Shown here in pieces: positions 46,991 through 57,949 of a stretch of DNA of 64,000 nt. The number at the start of each line of letters is the position of its first letter. The first letter of the stretch is position 1. The notes beneath the pieces are model-generated. The model searched no databases. It was not told the origin of the DNA and saw only the letters and a program-made list of their open reading frames with translations. The DNA comes from Siphonodentalium dalli (taxonomy: Eukaryota > Mollusca > Scaphopoda > Gadilida > Siphonodentaliidae). Location of the stretch: positions 11,981,287 to 12,045,286 of the forward strand of contig CP136061.1 in the NCBI GenBank assembly GCA_032622095.1, read 5' to 3'. The position numbers were made by a program, and so were the translations under genes.

Positions 46991-47793
46991 GCAACTGGTG
47001 ATTTAATGGGTTAATTATTGTATTTTCTTCATGTCAAGTGGCGAAATCAATTCGCAGCAAGAACGCCAACGGCCCAGCGAGGTACTAAACCCGCCCAATT
47101 TTCCATCCAACTATTTTTCACAGGGGAGCGCACTCAGTACAATTGTTGTGCTTCGATTCGTTTCAAACAAACTAACACTTGCATCATTCGTATTTGAGAA
47201 GATAATAAACAACTTGGCATTATATTCTTTGAATATACTTTGCGAGATGGAATGGAAAGACATTGTGGATATATGGCGTTTTTTCTCTAGTAAGTTTGAT
47301 CAACATAAAATCGCTTCAAACGATTCTACATTTCTCATTTTCGAGTGAAAATCTTTCAGTGAATAAATTTTAAAAGAGGAAAAGCACTGAATAAATACAA
47401 AACACTACATCACAAATTATTTGATGTAGTGTTTTCTATTTATCTTAATTCTTATTGTAATTTGTGTATGCAGTCAAAATAAACTGAGTGAATGTGTAAT
47501 TTTATATATCTGCAACTTAGTACCGGTACCTCATTTTTGTTAAACATTTTAGTTGACAATCAGGCTTGGAGGGTTCCACTTAGTACTTACTGTGACTTAG
47601 GGCAAATACTCCAGTGAATGAAAACACATTTATATAACATAAATTTCTTCAATTGAAACAAGTAAACAACAATTCTCAACAGTTCTGGTCAATTTTATCA
47701 TATTCGTAGAACAGCGGAATGTTTGCCATCAACTGACGACCAAAGTCTCGTAGACATAGAACATCTGAAAATTTATCAAATTATTACTTGTCT
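46991..47793. other. Sequence between the left repeat and the recombinase 3' exon
   Basis: Contains an unrecognised 105-codon plus-strand frame (47,031-47,348) and a hairpin-like pair AACACTACATCACAAATTA / TTTGATGTAGTGTTTTC at 47,401-47,435, which could act as a terminator-like or 3'-end structure but is not proven. This is probably the 3' UTR side of the recombinase gene. Confidence 0.35.
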
Positions 47794-48301
47794 TTATGTA
47801 GATGGATTCATATTTATCGTAAATGAGCATTTTTCGAACGAACAGTTTGGCAACAATGCAGGGCTAATACTGGTTGCGCTTGATGATTTGTTGATTACTG
47901 TGCCATTCTTTGGTACAATCATGAAGTCATTCCCAATTATTGGCATTAGCGGCTGACGTTGTGGAATTGCTAAAGCTGTAGAATTACTAGTAGGAACGGG
48001 CGTCTGTTCAATTTCATCACCTCTAGCCAAAGAACTCAGGGTGCTGCTCAGGGCAGCTTTCTGTTTTGTAGAACACCCACGGTTGTAGCTTCGAATGCTG
48101 CTCTCATTCTTATGGCCGGTCATGAACATTATATGATGGAGCTCAAACCCAGCATCATTCATTGCAGAAATGGCGGTAGCACGCAGACAGTGAGCTGTGT
48201 ATTTCCTGGAACATCCACAATTTCTACTGATCTCTGGCATAAATGATGAGAAGTATCGTTGTGATATACTTATTGGTGTATACCAAATGTCAGTTGTTGT
48301 G
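47794..48301 (-). CDS. Tyrosine recombinase (Crypton/KIAA1958, DUF3504-like), carboxy-terminal catalytic part
   Basis: Tyrosine recombinases cut and rejoin DNA through a 3'-phosphotyrosine. This segment opens with DIWYTPISISQRYF and continues YTAHCLRATA (His-x-x-Arg of the active site, ~48,178-48,196), MTGHKN (second His, ~48,110-48,122) and SIRSYNR with the nucleophilic Tyr codon at 48,085-48,087. About 100 further residues, rich in Ser/Pro/Thr, end at 47,794. The order and spacing match the DUF3504 family (Crypton-derived KIAA1958/ZMYM/KCTD1-type). The first methionine at 48,240 is internal; the frame is open to 48,301, where it meets the CACTG element. Restored to the part at 51,415-52,222, it makes a continuous catalytic domain. 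An intact active site suggests recent function or selection, but the present locus is split. Confidence 0.86.
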
Positions 48302-49349
48302 CACTGAAAAAAAAAAAATTAGTCATAGCCTTAGTCAACCCGTAACTTAGTTATTTTTGACTAACGTAGCCAAAAGTAACTAAGTGTGACCTTAGTCACA
48401 CCTTAGTTACTAAGGTTAATATTTTCTTGATTCAGTCATGCCGTCAAAACTCAATAGTATACTTATCGGCGACATATTATATACGACAATGACTCCATAC
48501 AGTATGACTGAATCTTACTCTGCTGACATTTAATATGTATATAATATCGCATTCATTCTGTGTTAATCGGGTCGGTACGTCTATGGACGAGTACGTAAAT
48601 TTAACGCAAATTATTGTCACGCCATTTTTTGGCTGACATTTTTAATTCGGAAAAATCACTAAAATCATAGTGATTTAGACGTGATATTGGCGTCGAAAGA
48701 ACTAAAAGAGACGACATATTACATAAATAACAACCATGGCGTATTTGGAGAGCGGATAAAACCAGGATAAAAGAGAAGTTAGGAAAATAATCTGCGAAAC
48801 CGTTCATCGTGTATTGTTGAACTAATTTATTATTCAGCTGCTTTCAACAAGTGGACAATTTGTCAATAATAGCTTGAATCTTTATTCTACATGTGAAAGA
48901 ACGGCGCCTGAAATATTTGCTGCCAAAATTAGATTTGTGCCTGATGACTCCTTCAAGGTTACATGTACCGTACACAGTACTGTACAGTACATACAGTGTG
49001 GTGAACGTTTTTCGCTGTGGCATTGTGGACGCCTACCCCAAGTTGAAGTTCATTCCGGCTTGGTTTGGTGATCGAGACTGTTACCTGTTCGATTGCGGAC
49101 AGTTGTTAAAGACGGTCTGATTTCGGTTCCTTTGATAACCGCACAAGTTTAAATTCTGCGAAAAAAAGGCTTATTAATCATTGACAATTTCCACTAAATT
49201 CATCGAGAGCAGTGATCCATGCCAATTAATCGATGAATCATGACATGATCCATTCAATCGAATCAATGGTCTGACTTCATTCAGATGAACACAAGGCTGA
49301 AGCTTCGATGTCAAGCAATAGTGACAATAATAACAACGACTCAACGAGC

Positions 49350-49838
49350 AGAGCTATTAAAGGTACTCAACCCGATAAAACTCCTCTCAATTACTATTTC
49401 AATGGCTTCGGGGGTCAAAAATATTTGATTCGAGTCGAGGAAGTCACCCATCAAAGCTCAGATTTGTTAGATATCGATTTTATAAATCTATTATTTTTCA
49501 TTATCGGGAATACTATCTGGCCCAGAACTCAGTCAAAATTGCGTTAAAATTACCACTTGATTTTAGAGTTATTCATCATTGTCTGTTTGAATAGATTTGA
49601 GGTACACATCCAGAGCAGATTACGGCAGTTATTGGTACTCATCTCGAGAACATAACAAATTTGAAAAATCAATATCTAATAACTCTGAGCTTTGTTTGAT
49701 GGGTTGCTCGACTCGAATCAAATATTTTTTACCCCCAAAGCCAAAGAAATAGTAATATAGGACCCTCTGATCGGATTGTTGTTGTTGGAATATGTTGAGA
49801 TGGGGACCCTCTTTACGGGTTGAGTACCTTTAATATTA
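49350..49838. mobile_element. Foldback/MITE nested in the CACTG element
   Basis: The left arm 49,350-49,477 begins ATTAAAGGTACTCAACCCG and contains AAATATTTGATTCGAGTCGA. The right arm 49,667-49,838 is its reverse complement with several indels and ends CGGGTTGAGTACCTTTAAT. The loop is about 190 bp. A 79-codon open frame starting at 49,308 falls largely inside the left arm and is not regarded as a gene. Confidence 0.8.
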
Positions 49839-50621
49839 GAATGGTGAAAATGCAGTTGACAGTACTTGTTCAGAATCTGATTCTTTCAGAGCACATTGAC
49901 ATGCATGTACAATTACAAGAGAGGATATGCGGCGTGCGCACCAGTGTAATTCACAGAGCTCCAACGTCAACAAAACACCAAAAACAATGAAACTGATGCC
50001 GTGTAGTGATGGATGATCACATACATGTATCTACAGTTCCAACTTTACAATGACCCCGACCAATTCATCTGTGTTCATCATTGTTCATTGAAATGTGTGG
50101 ATATGAGACATTGTCATTATTCGCCATGTTATCGTCAAGTTTCCGGCATCACGACAATTTGCCAGGAGTACACTGTTATTGGTTGGATGTTCTTATCAAA
50201 CTATCTTCGGCTGATTCACTGATATTTCATGGAAAATGTGCGACTACATGAGAACATTGTCGCCAAGTCATTGCGCACAGTTACATGTTTATTGGATCTG
50301 CTGTTGTCTTGAAGGGACCAATCCCAAATACCGGTAGCTGTTGTTGATATATACAGTAGTACAGTACCAGTCAAAAGAAGTGGTGTATTAAGCATGCTAT
50401 TTTTGCAAGTGGAAACACTTATAAGCATGTCGCTTGTGATATTATTGCAATATTTTGCGCTTAATATGGTGACACTTTGCGCTCAAAATTGTGACATTAT
50501 ATCAAATATTGCGAGGTTTGTTTCCGCGATTCACTCAAAATGTGACCGCAACAAAGCGTTCATAATTGCATGCATTTCTGAAAACACATTCATTTGTTAA
50601 ATAGAGGTATTCACCAAGTGA

Positions 50622-50758
50622 TATGCATGTGTGGATATGCACGCTTGTATCAAGCCAAGGCGGTGTTTCTGAAATTATTGTGACGAGCCTGAAGGCAAGG
50701 CACGATGTGTGTCGGAAACTCCACCGTGGCTTGATACAAGCGCTCAGTTCCACACATA
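50622..50758. repeat. Hairpin, ~48-bp arms
   Basis: ATGTGTGGATATGCACGCTTGTATCAAGCC at the left pairs with GGCTTGATACAAGCGCTCAGTTCCACACAT at the right (50,711-50,758), with a loop of about 40 nt. It could be a small foldback element or a structured RNA; sequence alone does not decide. Confidence 0.75.
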
Positions 50759-51414
50759 GTGGTGAAGATATTTATCATATAATTTTTCTTCTAAAAAAAA
50801 CTCTTCATTTCCTCCGATTTAATCTTCTATGTTGGTCGTTCGTTATCATTTTAATGTAAGCATAAATTTTTGTTTCAATTTGAAACAATTATCGACTGGT
50901 CAGATATTGAATGTATATTCAATGCAATGAATGCATACTAGTATTCTGTGATGAATAATTTTCTTTCAAGATAAAACATTGTTTATATTGTCTAATTGTT
51001 TCAATAGTTAATAAAATTTATGTTGATACTTGTAAGTCATTATTTTCAGTTATTTTAATCTGCAGTTGCGATGTTCAGCTGAGGCTGCAGGGCTATGATA
51101 CCCCCAATAATTAGGCCCAATTAAATGTACTATCTGGATACAGTGATGACTTAGTCAAGCCTTAGTTATTTCTGACTAAGGCCTTAGTCATTTCTGACTA
51201 AGGCCTTAGTCATTTCTGACTAGGCCTTAGTCATTTCTGACTAATGCCTTATTTATTTCTGACTAAGGCCTTAGTCATTTCTGACTAAGGCCTTAGTCAG
51301 AAATGACTAAGGGCAACCTTAGTCATTTCTGACTAAGCTAAGTTAGTTAGTTTTGAGACGGGGGTTCTGACTAAGGTAACTTAGTTACTTTTGACTAAGT
51401 TTTTTTTTCCAGTG

Positions 51415-52222
51415 TGGGATTGACCAACGCATTCTTCTCAATTTTATTAAACAGTGATGTAGCATCCTTGGAAGTTCTCATTAGAAATTCTTTCAGCGAC
51501 TTGACTGGGCAGTCATGTTGTCCAGTAGCGTACATTCGCTCGTCGATTCCTGGTTCATGATTTGCACCCACACCTCCTGTCGCATTTTTCTGGTGTGTCT
51601 CGTGAGTCAACGACGCATACTCCTGACCTTTCTCATCAACTTTGAATTCGAATGAATCAACCTTTAGTTGATGATGCAGCTCTAATCCCCTTGACACAAA
51701 GTGAATTGTAATTAGATACCATGCACGCAGCCTGATGTGGTATGGAGAATCTACGCACAGATAATCATTAATTAATTTGAGGTCCTCACTGTTTATTATA
51801 TCTTTGTGTTTTGTTGGTCTCGAATTTCCCTCTTGTAACATTTTCTTCAGCTTGGAGTTCAGCATGCGATTCGCTGCTTTAAATTCTTGATCCCGCACTA
51901 TATCAATATCTCTTCTCAAATCTGCCAGACGTCTATTTATGCCACCTCTGATGTTGATCAAAGAATTTTTGTGGTATTCGCCAGCAATCTGATTGGGCAG
52001 GGTCTCTTTCCTCTTCTCAACATTACCTGGTTTCGCTTCTGCATAGAAGTGGCGCAGGGCATCACTTAATTCAGCTTTTGATGCTATTTCCAAATTCACC
52101 GCCAAACACCAGTCTTCAAATATTTTCACTCCCCACCGAGTGTTCGCCTGCGTCTTCTTTGAGCAATGATAGTTGTTCTCTAGCTCCTGAAGTTCATTCT
52201 CCCGCCGTGCTTGGAATCTACC
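51415..52222 (-). CDS. Tyrosine recombinase, amino-terminal/core part (exon)
   Basis: The open frame runs from a splice-acceptor-like ATATATACAACAG|GT at about 52,222. It starts RFQARRENELQELENNYHC and then NTRWGVKIFEDW, the core-binding (SAM-like) helices of DUF3504-type recombinases. The catalytic domain follows with FVSRGLELHH, whose Arg (about 51,688) is the first active-site residue. GQEYASLTHET and KNATGGVG carry the usual Lys/His region, and CPVKSLKEF comes next. The frame ends in ...NALVNP at the CACTG element, where a few foreign codons and a stop follow. The methionine-like GTG at 52,129 is not a start. The first residues of the protein must lie upstream, probably beyond LINE 'B'. 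Confidence 0.86.
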
Positions 52223-52653
52223 TGTTGTATATATATATATGACTTTATTTCCTCCGTAAACGAAGATATAGTGTATAAAATCACATACACATTATTACAT
52301 AATTAACATAATTATACATTAAACATATTCATTGGCATAATGTGCGTGAAAGAACAATATATCGAAAATGATTTGAGTATAATTCGCGACGAATACCAGC
52401 TATATACAATTGATTGTGGTTGCATAATACAAGTATGCGTCTACATGTTCATTATACATAGCAATTACACATATGATGTAGTCATAGATATATGGATATA
52501 CAGTCGTATGTCACGCGTACGTATATATCATTTTAATACAGAACTATGGAGGTACAGGCATAAATGATGATATGCTATCAACATAGAGAAGCTGATTTCC
52601 TAACGAAAAAATCGATCAATTCATTATCTATTTCACGTATACAATGGTCAAGT

Positions 52654-55600
52654 TCAGCTATTCCGGATAATAGAACTCGCGTTTTTGGATTCCGCATTCA
52701 AACTATCATATTGCATGTATACGTCTACATGAAATTCGTTTAATAGGTCAAATTCAAACATATTACGGTTATCACATATTGAGACACACTCGATTAATGC
52801 ATGTCTGACCATATCGTTGTATTTCCTGTCACACAATAGGCACGATTGTTCGTCCGTTTCAAGAATGGAAATAAGACGTGCTACAAGGAGATAAGAATCT
52901 TTATGCTTGGGATATATGTAACAGTTTTCCCATAGCCTAGACATGCATAATGTAGGCTGAAGTGCCGAGTAACGGTTTAATCGAGTATCATCGCCTTTGC
53001 TACATTCCCATTCATCTCTATTTATATTTAACCATGAGGTCTTCGTTATATGTTTCCATGATAATTTGTTGGGAAAGGTCACATTTAATAAGTATTTCTC
53101 GAAATATTCGGTCATTCCATATTTGTCCAATGTACAAATAATATCAACCATGAAATTAGAATGTGAAGCTGTAGGAAACATTAGGTATTGGTATAACCGT
53201 GTAATAAATACATCTTTTGCGGTTTTGTTCGACGAAAGATTGCACATTGAACCAATGAATGACAGTTTACGTTTTTCTATTAATGATACCATTGACGACA
53301 TACCGACTAATCCTTGAGCTATAACTGTTTTTGTGCGATTATGAAGACCCTGGTAATATTTTAGACAGAAACGGTGCGTTCTCTCGACACGGTCGCATAG
53401 CGTGTTATTCACACACCATAAAAGTTCAGATCCGTATAAACCTTTTGGAATGACCGCCGAATAATAAATCAACGAACAACTTTTTGGTGTAATGCCACCG
53501 GAGTATATTCCTGCGTTGGTTAACATCATGAATGTACTTCGGGTTTTATCACATATCCGATCAATGAAGACAGAATTAAAATCGTATTTATCGAGTGGAA
53601 TACCAAGGTGGGTAACTTCTGTACATTCTTGTAAAGTAGTTGTCCCTAAGTTCCAGACGCGATGTTGACGAGAGAACTCTGACTTTTTTTCGTTAAATAC
53701 CATTACCGAGCATTTATTGGAATTATACTTATATCGCCACTTTTTGCTGTATTCAACACACATATCAATAAGAGCTGATAATCCGACACTATTGAGTGAT
53801 AATAAAACCATGTCATCAGCATGTGTTGGGCATGTGCAATTTACTCCGATCATTTGTAGGCCATATGGGGAATTTGCGAGAGTACATATCAACTCGTCAA
53901 CATAGACCATGTAGTAAAATGGGGAAAGAATATTTCCCTGACGAGCCCCGTGACGAACGTCAAACCACCTAGATAAGGAATTGTTATAACGAATAGAACA
54001 TGTAACATTTGTCAACAATTCATTAATGAGACAAAACAAATTTCCTTTAAAACCGCGTTTATCTAATTTATATAACAATCCGTTAATCCAGACGGTATCG
54101 AAAGCCTTCCAGACATCTAAAAATAAGCTGTATAATTTTTGTTTACTAGCGGACACATAGTCAATACATTCCTTCATTACGTAAGAAGTCATGGTTGCGC
54201 TTACACCTTTTTGAAAGCCATGTTGAAGCGGGTGCACTTGTATTAAATTGGGTGCATAAGATTCCAATCGAGTTTGTATAAGTTTTTCAAGTAACTTGTA
54301 TAAAACAGACATCAACGTTATAGCCCTATAGCTATCAAAATCTGTCCTGGGTTTTTTGCCACCTTTAAATAATGTAACGATTATACCGCGTTTCATTTGA
54401 CTCGGGATCTTCTGTGTATTAACTATATTAGTTAAAAGTTTAGAAATCGCCAACGTCAATGTGTTACTTCCGTATAATAAATGTTCATTGGATATCCCGT
54501 CCCATCCAGCCGCTTTCCCCGTACTTAGACCCCGATATATTTCATTCAGTTCATCAGTTGATACAGGAAATATTATGCGACTGTCAATATCACTGCTTTG
54601 TTTACTGGCCATTGTACGTGCAATAAATGCATTAACACAGTGGAAGTGATTGAAATCAAAGTCTGATTGGTATAGCGGTGAGTACATATTTTCAAAATAC
54701 GATGCCCAGCCTTCAACGACATCAAGATCATTCCGTGGAACTTTCCCTTCATAACAAAAGAATGCATTTTTATCGATATGATTTCTCTATCGCTTTGCAT
54801 GTATCACGCGAAATAGATAATTCTGATCGATCTGAGCGCGTTCGTCAATTTCATTATTTAATTCGGATATATAATTTTCGGACGCTTTTCTGTACTCTCT
54901 ATATACGGAAATCACGTTTTGCTAATTTATATTGAGTGTAACTATTACATTGCGTACTTGCTCGAGGTCGACCATCACGTATCCATTGTTTCCGGAGATC
55001 ACGCATATACTTGTGTTTATCTTTCAAACAATCTCCCCAATATGGTTTCAGGCGTTTAGTATATGACTTTTTTGGTAAACATGATTCGGATACTGTTGAT
55101 ATTACACGTGCAATTGACTGGTAAACTTCAGATATGTCTGTATCATCAGTGTATATTATTTTGTGTGCTGTTAGTTCAACATCACGACTTTGTTTGTAGA
55201 GTTCGAGAATTTCTGGTTCAGATTTAACTTTACGCCAATTTATGGTTTTGTCTGTTTCTCTTTCGGCTATATACGAAGATTGACTGCGTAGCTGGAACTT
55301 CAGATGTAATGTAACAGGTCTATGATTAGATACGTTAATGGCGTCATCATCTAAAACGTGTACCTCATGAATAAATGGAATAAATGTGGATGGAATAAAA
55401 ATGTGATCGACAATTGTTCCTTCGTGTAATTGGCAGTAATCACCGAAAGGAATGCATGTAGATAGAGGATCATCGTCACAGAATTCATAATTCACAGATA
55501 CCATCTCGATTCACTTAACCATTTTCTTGAATATCATATTTCGTTCATCAGATTTGTCAAATTGTCCGTTTGTGTCTCCCATTACGATTACGTTACCATA

Positions 55601-56197
55601 TGATTTGTAGGTGTCACATAGGTCACCAAGCTTTTTCGCATACTCTTCATAATATGGTATGGTATAGTTAGTAGAGGGTAGATATACTTGAAGGAGATAA
55701 ATAAAACTTTCACCCGTCATCCTAATTTGTATTCCTATAATACGATCATCATTAATTGCAAGCGGACATATACGATTTGAAAATTTCTTATGCCATAGCA
55801 AGGCAACACCACCACTAGGTCTACCTCTCTTGTTATGAATATTTTGGCGAGAATCGCATACGGCATGATACTCATAGTCCTTGTTAAGCGAATCGAGGAA
55901 ATCAAGATCGCATTGATAAAGCCAATGCTCACTTAAGCCTACAATATCATAAACGCCATTCTTGAGCAATGATGCCAAGTAATGACCCGAAGATGTGATA
56001 CCTGTACAGTTCCAATTGAGTAGGTTTAATTCAGGAGATTCCATCACGCGTTTGCATTCAACTACTGTTAATGTGATACTATTAGTGGTTACATTTATAC
56101 TAGTGATTAGATATATTAATGTCAACAGCAATGTCGTATAACGCATTGTTGAATAATGTATATGCAATGTAAATACAACATAAATAATTGAACACAA
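52654..56197 (-). pseudogene. LINE 'B' ORF2: endonuclease-reverse transcriptase with few lesions
   Basis: Endonuclease at 55,270-56,050: LLNWNCTGI, GLSEHWLY, MGDTNGQFD, VDHIFIP and SNHRPVTL. A linker with KSYTKRLKPYW follows, then RT 52,654-54,690: AITLMSVLYKLLEKL, QHGFQKGVS, FLDVWKAFDTVWINGLL, GARQGNILSPFYY, the active site CPTHADDMVLL (about 53,805-53,835), KWRYKYNSNKCSV and a thumb VIPKGLYGSELLW. It closes with C-x2-C-x9-H-x4-C (CLLC...H...C). Lesions are an in-frame TGA at 55,511-55,513, a frameshift near 54,905 and an in-frame TAG near 54,790. The active site has His where most non-LTR RTs have Phe/Tyr/Ala before ADD; LINE 'A' shares it. The first ~35 residues form a hydrophobic stretch ahead of the real endonuclease start (MESPELN). 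Confidence 0.88.
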
Positions 56198-56224
56198 TCA
56201 TATATAAATGCATACATGCATTGA

Positions 56225-57685
56225 TTAGTCACGATTTTTATGGACCCACAATCTGCAGATTGCGCCTTTTGGCCAGAAGTTGGAACCGAGAACGTTGTCC
56301 AGATCATCGTCACAAATGTTGATACGAGCCGTGTTGCCTCTTAGCATCCGGATAACAGTGAAACATACATTTTCATACAGTAAGTGTTTCTTGATGTCGT
56401 GAATTGTCACTCGGTTGGAGAAACCACCAAGGAATACCTGTGATATTTTAATCGGGCCATCTTGCTTATTAAAGTAATAGTCATCAGGTTCATTGTCCGA
56501 ATATCGCGGGCTTCTTGTATTGTAGGAGACGTTATGTCTGCGATTATCTTCATATGATGGAACTCTGGATTCATAGGAAATATCATTTGGGGCACTGGAA
56601 TGCGAATCATCAACCGAAGCTTCATCACTGGCCTGAGAGCGCACACATGTGTCATCATAAGCAAGGAATGCATCATTCATTTTATTGAGTGTGTCTGATA
56701 TATCACGTTGGGTTTTTGATACATTGTCCATTGAAACACTCACACATTCCACAAATACTTGTAGATTATTGGTCACGCTTGTGGTGAAGTTCCGGAATTC
56801 ATCTTTCATTATATTCACGTTATTTTTAATTGTTTCATTCATTAGTTTATCGCAGGAGTGTGTTGGTTGAACATGCTTTTTATTTACTAAATCCTTTAAT
56901 GTTGATAGCTGTCCTTCAAAGCTTTTTTGTTTACGACTAAACTCCTCCAACCCATTTAATATAGTACCCACATCCGATTTGACGTCGACAATTTCACTTT
57001 TTAATCTTTTCACACCAGAGTATTTTTCATCTTGTATTCTTTCAACTGTTAGTTTCACACTTTCTAAGTCTTCATCCATTGTTTTTATTTTAGTATTTAC
57101 ATTCACAACATCTTTTTTGAGTTGGTTCACATCTTTTACAATACATAGTTTTTCATCAATTTTATCTAATCGGGCTTCCATTTGAGCTATTGTTGAATCC
57201 AACTTCGGAATGCGTTCGTAGAAGTCTTTATGGAATTTTTCATTTTCCGTTTTTATCAGAGATATATCTCGGAGGATTTTAACAATCGAACTGTTGACGT
57301 TCACATTGGAGATTGCCTGGTCGTCGTCGATTACAGGCATGCTTGATATTGAAGGACGGCTAACACTTTTATTTCTAACACCTTTACTTATAACGTCACT
57401 GATGCTATCACCATCCTTATCGACCATAAATTTCATCAATTTGTATATATCCACTGCCATTCTCATATTACGACTGCTTTTATCAATAATATGATCACCG
57501 GTTAAACTTCGAACAACACGTTGTTTCATTGATGAGGACGAGTCATATGGAAAGCTATTGTCAATTGTGGCATGCATGAATACATTATCGCGGAGAGTAT
57601 CTAAAAGTTTATCTTGGTTACCAACACATTCTATTATTGTGGACGTAAACACATCTTGCGTTGTTGAGTTTATGAACAGTAACAC
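56225..57685 (-). CDS. LINE 'B' ORF1 protein (486 aa), intact
   Basis: RNA-binding protein encoded upstream of ORF2, with 27 bp between the two frames. Residues 1-60 hold TIIECVGNQDKLLDTL. A basic segment MKQRVVRSLTG..I follows, then SDVISKGVRNKSV near 100. A long heptad-rich coiled coil spans about 115-300. An acidic Ser/Tyr/Arg-rich linker leads to a carboxy domain of about 75 residues that starts VFLGGFSNRVTI and has RINICDDD and FWPKGAICRLW. That last domain looks RRM-like (RNP2-type start), but there is no CCHC knuckle. In LINE 'A' the frame remains open upstream of the equivalent methionine, so translation may start earlier than 57,685. Confidence 0.85.
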   Translation of the reverse strand: MLLFINSTTQDVFTSTIIECVGNQDKLLDTLRDNVFMHATIDNSFPYDSSSSMKQRVVRSLTGDHIIDKSSRNMRMAVDIYKLMKFMVDKDGDSISDVISKGVRNKSVSRPSISSMPVIDDDQAISNVNVNSSIVKILRDISLIKTENEKFHKDFYERIPKLDSTIAQMEARLDKIDEKLCIVKDVNQLKKDVVNVNTKIKTMDEDLESVKLTVERIQDEKYSGVKRLKSEIVDVKSDVGTILNGLEEFSRKQKSFEGQLSTLKDLVNKKHVQPTHSCDKLMNETIKNNVNIMKDEFRNFTTSVTNNLQVFVECVSVSMDNVSKTQRDISDTLNKMNDAFLAYDDTCVRSQASDEASVDDSHSSAPNDISYESRVPSYEDNRRHNVSYNTRSPRYSDNEPDDYYFNKQDGPIKISQVFLGGFSNRVTIHDIKKHLLYENVCFTVIRMLRGNTARINICDDDLDNVLGSNFWPKGAICRLWVHKNRD

Positions 57686-57949
57686 AGCTTGTAGATTATC
57701 GGTTATTTTAGTAGAGTCATCTTGTTTACGTGTATATTACTGTGATTCAATGCTATCGTACTACACCGATAAACACATCGCTAATGACCGTTGTCGAATT
57801 GAATCACCCATTGTCATTTGTCGAATGTTCACTTTAAGATCAGCGTCTTTGCTTGCGAGTCTATTAATATTGCAGTGCTCTGCGGCAATCAGCCATATTA
57901 GTAGACAGACAACGAGAAGTCACATATACGGTACACGTCAATCGAGATA

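Larger units (their letters stand above)
48302..51414. mobile_element. CACTG-ended TIR element inserted in the recombinase ORF (3.1 kb)
   Basis: The left end CACTGAAAAAAAAAAAATTAGTCA and the right end (reversed) CACTGGAAAAAAAAACTTAGTCA form inverted termini. They are followed at each side by many subterminal copies of CTTAGTCA and TAGTTACTTTTGAC (48,320-48,420; 51,150-51,400). TG flanks both ends. Removing the element and one TG joins the recombinase frame exactly: VNP then TTTDIWY. CAC termini, subterminal repeats and a short duplication fit the CMC (CACTA/Mirage/Chapaev) group. No transposase is visible, so it is non-autonomous. It carries a nested foldback element at 49,350-49,838 and a hairpin at 50,622-50,758. 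Confidence 0.8.
52225..57900 (-). mobile_element. LINE 'B', nearly full-length
   Basis: A two-ORF non-LTR retrotransposon of the same family as LINE 'A'. Order from the 5' end at the right: short 5' UTR, ORF1 (57,685-56,225), ORF2 (56,197-52,654), a ~400-bp 3' UTR, AATAAAGTC and a (TA)n tail at 52,225-52,245. The tail touches the splice-acceptor-like edge of the recombinase exon. The 5' border is approximate: similarity to LINE 'A' fades near 57,850-57,900. No convincing target duplication was found. Confidence 0.85.

Noticed and set aside
49308-49547. 79-codon plus-strand frame
   Set aside because: It lies mostly in the left arm of a foldback element; the same sequence occurs inverted 300 bp away.
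48302-51414. Interpretation as a spliceosomal intron
   Set aside because: The recombinase-strand right edge has a T-run and CAG, but the left edge reads CCACACTGGAAA with no GT donor at the joining point. The inverted CACTG ends, subterminal repeats and TG duplication explain the borders better.
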